Shown in pieces: positions 54,531 to 64,000 of a stretch of 64,000 nucleotides of DNA. The number at the start of each line of letters is the position of its first letter. Position 1 is the stretch's first letter. Source of the stretch: Bolinopsis microptera (taxonomy: Eukaryota; Ctenophora; Tentaculata; Lobata; Bolinopsidae); the NCBI RefSeq assembly GCF_026151205.1, contig NC_087082.1:13239865-13303864 (forward strand). The letters run 5' to 3'. The notes below the pieces were generated by a model, which saw only the letters and a list, made by a program, of their open reading frames with translations, searched no databases and had not been told where the DNA came from. The position numbers were made by a program, and so were the translations under genes.

Positions 54531-57003
54531 CCACCCAATTAAATAATGAATAAGCTAGTACTGTACTATAGCTCCATTTTACCCTAGAACAGGGCAGAAT
54601 GTGTTTACTATATAGTTGACGAGGGTCGAGGACAGCAATTCACGTACTCTTATAGTTCGACACAAATTCTAGTTCGACAACTTAAGTTCGTCAGAAATCA
54701 CCCCTTTCGAAGTTACGGTACGTGTGGAACTACAGTCCAGGTAGCGTACTCTATGACTATAATTCAACAAATAGTATCTGCTTGTGATTCAATAGCTATT
54801 ACTGGGTCCTTATCAATATCATAGGATAACAGTGTTCAATGACAGGTGCACGGGATCATAAATTTCAAAACGTTTGGGTTATTAAAAAAAGTATTTTCTG
54901 ACATCAAGCAACCAGCGGTAGGAAATTTAAAAACCATTCAGTATCGTTTTAATTTTCCTGTTTGCCACTCAGTTCCGGTCTAGCAAACAGGAAAATAGAT
55001 TGATATCGTTTGTGTTTATATCTAAAAAGATGTGTATAGATCTAAAAAGTACGAGTTACCTGGGACACCATGACGATAGCCGCTTAGTGCAGTAAATTTT
55101 GCTCACTGACAATTATCCACATTACACATATTATTAGTTAAACAGCATGCGATTAAAGTGGAAAGGAAATAAAATTAAAAATTGCCAATGTGATATCAAT
55201 GAGGACCGATTTTCGTGTTCTTTCGCGATCCCATATTGGCAAGCACTTAAAAGCACTGGTGGCGGTGCTACTCATATTAAACTACTTAACTGTTGCTGCA
55301 CGCTATTGGATCACATTTGATTGGGATAACAAGCTCTCGTGGTATATAGGCCTCTCTTTTAGTCTTGCTGTCTCTTCCAACCGGATATTATCCAACTATC
55401 AGTATCGGTATATAGGCCCAATCCCATGAAGGTACAATAGTTTTATTGAACATCATGTCCTCTACTGTTACCTTAATTACTTCTGGCTCACGGAATGTTG
55501 TCAAATTTCATATATGACTCAAAATTGTTCGATAAAAAACTAAATTGAAAGATAATCTGAATTACAAAATTTATCTTTATAAATATCTTTTAATTCATCC
55601 AGTCGAAGTTCTTTTGTCGAACATTTGTCAGCAAAGCAGACAAATGTCATGTCAAAAATCAAAATATAATATTATTATCGAGAACTTCAGTTCGATTAAG
55701 ATCAGAGAAATTAGCCACGTAGCAAAAGACAATACAACAGGTGTAAAAAGCTTCTTCTAGCGACAGTACTAGCGACAACAAAAAGCTTTTTGATGAGAAC
55801 ATATACACATTAGCGCTCATCAAGCTAAATAACGCCCTTGAATTTGCAATCCATATTAATCACCACATGAAAATTTTCTCATGGCTAATGAAGTGATTGC
55901 GTGTGCTGCTCAGTGCTAAGACGGTAAAATACATTTGCACATGGTCCACGTACTAAGTACTTATGTTTCATCGTAGAGCGTACTTCGTCTTCACTTCATA
56001 GGTATGCATATGGACACCAGGAAGAACTGAACTTAACATTGGTCTTTAAAAACACATTCCAACTCGAGTCGTTTCGTCCCATAAGTTTGTGATAAATCAT
56101 GCTTGTAGAGTGAAATGCGTTTTGAAATGGGCACTAGGGGACTCGATGGGCGTGACTACCATCATAAATCATTCCTCGAATTCAAAAATTACTAATTACA
56201 GTTACACGATCTCCAAATAATAGATTTGCTCGATGTTTTTAGAAATGTCCCATCCTTGAAACTGTATAAAATTGCAGGGTTTGATTGTACAGGAGCCATA
56301 TTTCCGTTAACACATTTTATACAATCAATGCTCGTTGGTCGATCTAAGATTAGATTTATCCTATTATTTTCATTTATTTAATACGAATCACCAGTAAATT
56401 ATCATTTAACATTAACGTTTAATTTAGTCAACTTCGCAAAATCAATTGGTGATGTTTAGATCTGAGAAGAAGTACTGTAAAACTAAATCACCCTTAGTAC
56501 CCTTGCCACCAGTGGTACTAATATCGTGTACATAACACAATATCAAGTCTTCTCAACAAACGTGCTTCAAGTCCTCATTTTCAGTGATTGCTGTAAAACT
56601 AACTTGAACTTTGAAGTATAAGAGTTGTTGAACTTTGAAGTATAAGAGTTGTGAACTGTGAACGGCAGTACGCAGGTCCAAAGCGTACATCTGACAAACG
56701 AATCTATGATTGAAAAAGATGTAAATCAGTCATGGTTTTGTTGACTGTATTGCAGAATACTGATTTTCAAGTCCTCTCTCCGTTGGTTGAATCGTAAAGT
56801 TCATTTTCAGTTCCACTTTCACTGCTATGGTTTCTCCTCTTTCCCAGAAGGGGTGAAGTTGCTGAGGTGTATTCTGATTTTGCTCCAATTACTTCCCTCA
56901 TGTAAGGCTGAAAGAACATTTACTGTTATACTCACTGCTCTATTAACATTAAGTTTAACATTTAATAGATAGCTGCGGTTAAATGTATTTCAAACTGTGT
57001 TTA
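54531..57003. other. Intergenic region, unassigned
   Basis: AT-rich DNA with no recognised gene. A 79-codon frame at 55190-55429 has one hydrophobic stretch but nothing else to support it. A 23-bp block (GAACTTTGAAGTATAAGAGT and flanks) is tandemly duplicated at about 56609-56656. Confidence 0.4.
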
Positions 57004-60000
57004 TCATTTGTAATTCTCAACAGATTCTTTCATTTCATTTACCTTGTCATAAGCTGATATGACGAATATGGTGTTGATGAGACCATGAAGACAAAGAGAG
57101 AACCCGAAGATGGTGGCTATAGAGTTGTAGGACATGTAATCGTACAAAATACCTCCCACCGCGTTACCTGCACCCTGTTGGGACATGTCACATGAAATGT
57201 AGCACGTGGTCTCTTATACTTCGGTACGTGGGTTTAACATTGATCTTATAACGGAGGCACTTAATCTTACGTTCAGGAACTAATTTTATAATTAAGCGCA
57301 TGAGTTTATGTGACCAATCATTCATGCGGTAAGTTTTAGATTAAATTAGACCAAATGTTGAAGAATTGTGGTCGATTGAATCAGATAATCAGGAATCAGC
57401 TCATAATTGATAGAGGGTGTTTCAAAAGTCTGGAAAGTATGATCTTATTAACGATTAAATGTATTATACTCATATAGCTCAGACCATACGACATCATATT
57501 AAACTCCGGCCTTACCTCACCCAAAGAGAAAGTAACAAGGAAGATTGAGGTGATGTAAGCAGAGTAGTCGGTATCTCTGTCAGGTTGGATTCCTCGCCAC
57601 ATGGCTGTCAGTGATCTCAGACCTGGTCCACAGGCCACTCCGAACCCAGAGGCTGTGTAAGTGAGATATTTTAACCATGAAGCTGTTTTAACGATGTTGT
57701 AGTGCGATGTTATATGCAGTCTTAAATTATAACAAAACCTAAATTAGGACATCATTCGAGTTTAAGATTATTTCACTCGAATGATTTGAATATTTTTATT
57801 ATTGAAGCAATGCTGGATGTTTTTTAAAGTGACCATTTTGGTTTTTACAGTAATTAATGCAAAGTGTACAACTACCAACTTACAGCTGATTGCGAACCCA
57901 ATGAGGATCCAATTGTAGGAGGGAGTGAAAGGGAGGAAGAACGCGGGACCAATCAGTAGATTACCGAACGCTTGGATGAAGGGACATATTGCAAAGACCC
58001 AAAGTGCCAATTTTTTGAACCTGGAACGAAATTTATCGTTTGCAGAATAAATATGTATAATCTTGATTTGCGTGACAACATGAAATCTTTGGTACTTTAA
58101 CGCTGATACCCAAATTCAAACATCATAGATTGAAATGCAGCAAGAAAGCTTTAACTTTGTAGCTTGTGGTATAACAGTAACTAACCTGGGGATATCAGTA
58201 AGGAAGCCTGATAAGATAACAAACACTAAGTATCCTACTGCGTCCACTAGAAACAGGACTCCCGCCGAAACTGATCCCTTGTCAAAGGCATCGTCAATAT
58301 AGGGTGCTGTAATTATGATATCTAGATTAGCTTTAGAATATCACAACGAAGTTCTGCTATATGGATTCTTTGTAAACAAATAGAGATGATGGAATGATAT
58401 TTCACATAAAAGGTGAAAAATGGTACACAAAAAGAACCGATGAGAAAAGAACCGAACAGATAATTTAAGTAATTTCAGGTATTTTAGTATCAGTGACAAA
58501 CCTGTTATAGTTAAAGGTAGATTAGTAACAAAAGATCCGTAGAAGGGTAAGAAAAGAGTTAGAACAATTTGCCAGTAACTGAAAGTAGTTAGTTTCAGAA
58601 ATTTAAGCTTCAGATCAACGTTCAAATTTTATTGTCAATCTTTCGCAGCTCGGCGTCGCCCAATGGTGCATGATCGCGCTAAAACGTTCAAATGATGTTA
58701 AAAAATGATCTTAAATTTATAGATGATTTAAGTTACGCTTTATGAAAGCTTAACAATTAACTGTATTGTCTTTTAACCTCAAAACTTTCAAAAATCCCCC
58801 ACTGCTGTTACATTCTTCTGAGCCAGAGTTTGGTCTAGAATAGGTTCTCCTTTTGAACTTAACGTTCAACTCTCGTGAAACTTGTCCCACAAACCACATA
58901 AAAACCACCGTTGCCAGGCACATTGGTAGTAGACACGTTGTGGAAAACTTCCCTGTCCTGCAAAAATATCTTAAACACAAAGAAATGTCTGAATCTCAGT
59001 TGAATTATCAAAATAGCCAGCGCAGTGAACTTGAACTATCAATAACATATTCTTACTAATACTATATAGCTAAAAATTTATTTACCATGTGTATAGAGCT
59101 CCTCCTAGAATTGGTCCTATCAAACAGCCGACGTTAATAGCGGTTTCAATGGCCGCTGAAAATGAGAATTTAATGATAGATTTCAGTTATGATCTAGCAA
59201 TTATAAACTTTTCAACATTTATGCTTTGAAAACTATTACAATTACATACTACGCACAATTGAAGTAAAATTGATTTAGCTTGCTATGTTCAATATTAATC
59301 GGTGACTTACCGCTAAAGGCACCTATTCTACCAGGAAATTTCCTTACAAGAGTTGTGCTAAGAATATTCTCGAAAACCCCTGCTGAGAAACCAGCCAGTG
59401 CTCTCAACGATATCCCCACGCCTGGAAGCTGCAAGGAAATTTCAATGTGGTTATAACTTCCTAAGAAATAGTAGTAGTATTAATAATAAACATTAAATCT
59501 AAACACGCGATGTGGTGACATTAGAATCTAAACATAAGACTAAATTTGAGTCACAAATCTGCGGAACGATGTGCAATGGATTTTAACAGAGGCCTACCTT
59601 GAATGAAGTTGCCATTATTATATCCGACACAAATTGGGCTACCTCATTCAAGTTCAATTGTTAATCATATGATAGTTTACAAAAGACTTGATTGGATAGT
59701 AAATCTCACTCACCAAATATCGAGGTAACCCGATAATGAAGGAGAATGCGATCCCAGATATTAGAAAAATGAAATACGATACGACCATTATCAAATTTGA
59801 ATCCAGACAGTCGTCTAATTTTGGGGACACGATGCACGACAAAATGTACGTAAACCTGAGGATGAGCTTGGTTACTCGGCGCTAACGATGATCGTTCGTA
59901 ATTGGATCGACTTAGCTGATTGAATTAAAGTTATACATTTCTTTTTGCAATGTAACCAACAATTTTTAAATAAAAAGAACAGTAAATTTAAATTGATATA

Positions 60001-60319
60001 TACATAAAACCTATTAATTCTTTGCGAATGAGTTCAAGAACCTAACAGAATAAACAAAAGGCACAGTGATTTTCAACCATGCCGAAACCCAACAAATATT
60101 TTGATTAGTCCCACAATTTAAATTAGTTGTAATATCTAACGTTGAAGATGATATGATGATGGCAGATGTGCTCTCCGGAATGCCATAATCTTGTCTGAGA
60201 ATGACTGGCATGTATGTGGAGGGCATGGTCTGGAACAGGAATGTAATCCCAAGAAGTATGAGTCCAGGCGTTGCGTCCAGTACTTCCCGTAACATCCTCC
60301 TTTTCAGGGTTCTAGTATC
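57004..60319 (-). CDS. SLC18B1: MFS transporter, SLC18B1-like (vesicular polyamine-type), 11 exons
   Basis: SLC18B1 loads polyamines into vesicles by proton exchange. Minus-strand exons 60319-60141, 59855-59714, 59642-59598, 59428-59311, 59155-59086, 58957-58778, 58578-58502, 58306-58186, 58020-57884, 57652-57516 and 57174-57004 join with consistent phases to about 458 residues, close to human SLC18B1. TM1 is PGLILLGITFLFQTMPSTYM. The later halves follow the family: LRALAGFSAGVFENILSTTL, then VRKFPGRIGAFSA, AIETAINVGCLIGPILGGAL (the conserved G-P-x-x-G-G of TM5), SYWQIVLTLFLPFYGSFV, VGYLVFVILSGFLTDIPRF (loop signature), and TM11 GAGNAVGGILYDYMSY. The first exon stays open upstream of MLREVL to an acceptor at 60320, so a short 5' exon may be missing; ATG at 60295 is the fallback start. 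Exact substrate is inferred. Confidence 0.83.
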
Positions 60320-60691
60320 CTGCTCATATCAACAATTAAAACTGGAAACATGTTCGAAAAATTGTAAAACTAAGCAAAGGCTTTTAATTCACGAAAAGCG
60401 TTTTTATTTCTTAAATCACTTTTAGGCAAGAAAATAGGAATTTTGTGTTTCAGCGTTGGGAGTCGGAACTGATGCTAGTATTTCAAAACATGATTTTTAG
60501 CTTTCACGAAGAGAAGTTTGGGAGCAAAATAACACAATTATGCATATGACACCATCTGAAAACACCAATGTGCAAGAGCAAGAAAATTGTCTAATCGCAA
60601 CTTATTCATCATAAAAACTGAAATAGGATCATCTATTTGCTTCCTATGTGATATGCAGTGGCTTGAGTGGTAAGTGGCTGGGCTATGACAA

Positions 60692-61577
60692 GGATGGTAA
60701 ATGCGTTTTGGGGAGACTACGCGTAGGTACTACGCATACGTATTTCCCGATGATAAATTACGTATTTCAAATTAAGTTGCAGTAACGCGCGAACATCTAT
60801 ATATAAATATTACATTATAGTATATGGAATCGTGGCTTAATTGGTTAATACGCTAGCTCCATATCAGCAGATTGCGAGTTCGAGACTCGGAACACGGAAA
60901 GGATAATTTTTTCCCATACTTTTTGGCAATTATGAATAACTAATGAATAACTAAAAATACCTCTGTAATATAACTAGCAAGGTGAAATGAAATCGTCATC
61001 CGGCCGAAAAATTTATTATAGCCGTTTTAAAAGTTTATTATAGCCGTTTTTTCTTTCCAGGCTGGATTCCTAGTCACTTTTTAAACTTATGCCACTGGGA
61101 AGTCCGTGTTAATCCGGTAACCGGTTTCAAAATTCAAGCAAGAGAGACTTGTGATCTTAGTCTGCGAATATTGTAATAGATAAAAATGCACTGGAACTGG
61201 GTCTCGGTTGAAAGTCTATTCCTCGAGGGAGGCATAACTGCTTTATAACCTGAGAAGCTCTGCTCTGCAGCAGACTGACTGATTGGTTGGTTCAGCATAA
61301 GAATAGCAAGTCGCTGCAGCGTTTTCATTCGAGCACCGTGAAGTCTCCAAAACGACTGTCAGTATTGCTATATTAATATACCACTGCACACTGGGCCAGC
61401 GACGCACGCGCAAATATCACTAATCTGTAATCACGTATTTCGAAAGAGATACGCGCGTATTTTGAAAAATTTTACCATCAAAGAATTTAAGCGCCAAATT
61501 TTGCCGTATTTCACGTATTTCTTAGAATTTTTGAATACGGCGTATTTACAGGCGATTTTTTGACGTATTTACCATCG
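60692..61577 (-). mobile_element. Relic hAT transposon with dimerisation domain and subterminal repeats
   Basis: On the minus strand, 61328-61134 encodes LAILMLNQPISQSAAEQSF, then GYKAVMPPSRNRLSTETQF and YYNIRRL. This is the hAT C-terminal dimerisation domain (S-A-A-E-x-x-F-S ... R-N-R-L). The rest of the transposase is gone. GGATGGTAAATGCGTTTT near 60692 faces ATTTACCATC at 61568-61577. The motif ACGTATTT and close variants recur at both ends (60739-60770; 61434, 61454, 61511-61520, 61548, 61563), like hAT subterminal transposase-binding repeats. I could not find a clean 8-bp target duplication. Confidence 0.65.
60830..60905 (+). repeat. tRNA-like sequence, probably the head of a SINE
   Basis: TGGCTTAATTGG fits the Pol III A box and GAGTTCGAGACTC fits the B box, 32 bases apart, and the T arm can pair (GCGAG/CTCGG with one mismatch). 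The anticodon stem is weak, position 33 is not U, and the acceptor stem does not close, so it is not a working tRNA. It lies inside the hAT relic and is best read as tRNA-derived SINE or pseudo-tRNA. Confidence 0.45.
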
Positions 61578-63564
61578 ATGGATTAATCACGAGTCATTAT
61601 TTCTGTCTACTTTCAACAATTATTGATAATTCGACTTGTTTCACAAGTTTTAGCAATGCGAAAATTTCTAAACTTGATTATCTCTAATAAGGAAATTTAC
61701 ATCTGAGACAAAATTTTTGAATCTAAAATTGAAAGGTTTGACACCGGTAAAATGTCGACCGGGAAAATGTGATGGGTTTTGAGCAATTTCGCCATATTTT
61801 TCCCGAACCATATTTTAACCGGTCGTTAAAGGGATCATCAAGTGTCCCCGACTTAATCGTCAAAACATTTCACATATACTATCACATAGAAACACTAATA
61901 TAAGAATAGGGCTCGGAATTCCCAGATTCGTAACTTAATTATGTCGCGTGAAATCGATACTGGAATATCGCCCTATTTTGTTGGATTGCGGCTAACTGTC
62001 AGACACCGCAATAGAAACAGTGTTAAAATACACATTTTTATTCATGTGCTGTGGCGCCAATTTAATTGATAAAATCTTCAAATTAACGACACTTGATAGA
62101 TTTGAATTGACTTTTATCTTTCGAAAATTGTGGTTGTATAATGTGCATAATATACACAAGCGTCAAATAATTGTCTTATAAATTTCCTAGTAAAAGCTCT
62201 TACGGGCATTTTCTGCTCGATACGCTAGGGACTCCACATACATCTTTCTAGACGTACTTTTGACCGTAGAATCGATTAAACGTGGTTTTGAAATGATAAG
62301 TCTGAGTTTCCCCAGGTAAAATCGCAAAAACTGATTTTTGGGCCAAAAATATGCCAAAAAACCATGTTTTTTGAATTTTTGAGCAAGTTAATTTCGTTGG
62401 CATATCAGCAAAATGTGCATGAAGATAGCTGATACACAGCCGCACATGATGGCATTAAAATTAAGCTATTATTCCAGGATTTCGTGCTACATTCAAGTTC
62501 CATGAAGTGAGCTGCCTTTAATTGCTTGTAGGAACTAGATTAATCGCTGTACACCAAATTTAGGAAGATATGTGAAATATAATGGTTTATACCTGATGGT
62601 AATCTTGTCGGTTCAAAAACATAACCAACAGAAAACTTGTTATGGACGATTAAAATCAGGTGTTTTTACACATGTCGTATATGCTATCCTGTCACCTAGC
62701 CGCAACTTGGAAAAATGTAATTGATATGCCCCATATTATCTCAGCTTGTGAAGCAATTACGACGGAGCTATTTTGGGATTGCGGCAGAATTACCAAGCCT
62801 AGCTCACTACCCAAGTTTCGAGTATTTTTGAAGAATTCGCAAATTTACACTTCATGATCTCGTCGCAATAATCCCGAGTAAGGTATAAGGACAGCTGTGC
62901 TCATCATATTTGGTCTCAACATTCCTCCTTATCTGCTTACTTGTATCAAGATAATATATATCTGTATCAAGATATATATCTGTAGTCTCGTGCGAACGTA
63001 GTATTTAAACTGTGCTACACTTCAGTCTGTTACTATGATCTGTGATAAATTTAAATTAAATTAAAATTTGTAAATGTTCAAGTAAAAGAAGGCTGTTATA
63101 AATGAGAATTTCACTGTAGTTTGCTTGCATCAAGATACCTTACTAGCTTGCATCAATATTAAACTTATAGTATGGTAGTAGTATGCTGTTATATGGTAGA
63201 TCTAAATGAACTCTACTACACTTCAATCTGTTACTGATCCGTATAAGTTTTAAAAGGAATTTAAAGTATACAGCTGTCGAAATGGAAACTCGTTACTGGA
63301 CTGGAGTGGAATAAAGGCAGCGATCTCGCTGCCCGGGTGGTCAGCAACTCTGATGACCCGATAGAGGATTCTATGAAGCACACCAAAGTAACCAAAGTAA
63401 ATATACGAACTGAACTCATCTGACCGATATGGTGCGCAAATTTCTTTAAAACCTCTACATTACTTTTTCTTATTCATGTCATCTTTAACATTGAATTAGA
63501 ATTTTGAACTTGAATATACCTGCTGAACTACTTTCGATGAGTCTAAATGCCTGAAAAACAATTA
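61578..63564. other. Intergenic region, unassigned
   Basis: AT-rich sequence with only short chance frames on either strand. No gene, RNA or repeat unit recognised. It could contain the promoter and first exon of the SLC18B1-like gene, but I cannot point to one. Confidence 0.35.
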
Positions 63565-63675
63565 AGGGGTATAATAGTAAAGGGGGTATAAAAGTAAAAG
63601 GGGTAAATAGTAAAGGGGGTAAATAATAAAGGGGTAAATAGTAAAGAGGGTAAATAGTAAAGGGGGTAAATAGTA
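63565..63675 (+). repeat. Minisatellite (GGGGTAAATAGTAAAG)n
   Basis: Seven or so imperfect units of about 16 bp, each with AGTAAAGGGGGTAAAT or a close variant. The two chance frames through it on the minus strand read as repeated hydrophobic peptides and are not genes. Confidence 0.8.
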
Positions 63676-64000
63676 TTGTGAAAATAAGAGGCACGGTCAT
63701 GCTTGCCAGCATTGTGATACCGTACACCCCGATATTCCATTCCCAAAACTGTACGGTAAATCGGGGTTTTGCTGTATTTAAAGAGAACTGAGGTAAAATT
63801 AAATGGATACCAAATCAAATTCAAATCAAAATTCCAGTCATTTCTTAGACTTAGAGATAGTGGGATGAAATAAACTTATAAACAGAATGGAATTTTATCG
63901 GTAGGGATCAAAGTTTTCTTCAACCTATCGGGCTTATTATTTCCATGGTAACAGTTGCGGTTCAAAGATAATGGAAAATTGAATAAACGCACAAGGATAA

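Noticed and set aside
55190-55760. Two small open frames between the third fold-back and the transporter
   Set aside because: No family resemblance, no splice or start support; too short in AT-rich DNA to trust.
63485-63824. Two minus-strand frames with repeated Tyr/Pro/Leu peptides
   Set aside because: Products of the 16-bp minisatellite and flanking repeat sequence.

Overview
The window is nuclear DNA of an invertebrate animal. It has spliced genes with GT-AG introns, AT-rich non-coding DNA and many transposable elements. The genes are animal ones: a THO-complex subunit, rhotekin, an SLC18B1-like transporter, class A receptors, and secreted TSP1/lectin and VWC-like proteins. A cnidarian or similar early-branching animal would fit, but nothing here fixes the species.

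Layout. 155-2384: last three exons of THOC6 (+), with a TIR transposon in the last intron. 2990-3916: a single-exon GLYAT-like acyltransferase (+). 4528-5647: a BTB protein (+) with one frameshift. 5.7-8.0 kb: a 10-bp minisatellite, a decayed LINE ORF1 (-), and a second minisatellite copy. 8594-9500: a frameshifted class A receptor (+). 9956-13214: a large TTAA-flanked fold-back element with a LINE inserted in one arm.

13833-41739: one 16-exon rhotekin-like gene (+). I rebuilt it from splice phases; it has HR1, anillin-like, PH and a long Ser/Thr-Pro basic tail. Intron 8 is about 20.9 kb and is almost entirely repeats: an indel-rich 185-bp satellite array (16.7-22.1 kb), a 243-bp tandem array split by a LINE with a 12-bp target duplication, and a clean 185-bp array in the opposite orientation. 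That second array is split by a retrotransposon with a restriction-like endonuclease, which itself carries a hAT MITE with a perfect 8-bp duplication. Intron 9 carries a MITE and a second TTAA palindrome.

43.0-44.5 kb: remains of a second 7TM receptor (-) with a MITE in it. 46712-48407: a secreted coiled-coil/TSP1x2/FTP-lectin protein (+). 49668-51404: a small secreted cysteine-rich VWC-like protein (-). 51828-54530: a third TTAA fold-back with a LINE RNase H fragment in its arm. 57004-60319: an 11-exon SLC18B1-like MFS transporter (-). 60.7-61.6 kb: a hAT relic with subterminal repeats and a tRNA-like insert. The rest to 64 kb is AT-rich DNA with one G-rich minisatellite.

The genes are unrelated neighbours, not a pathway. 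The strongest signal is the layered repeat system inside the rhotekin intron, whose insertion order can be read from intact target duplications. Several genes carry single-base frameshifts; some may be sequence errors.
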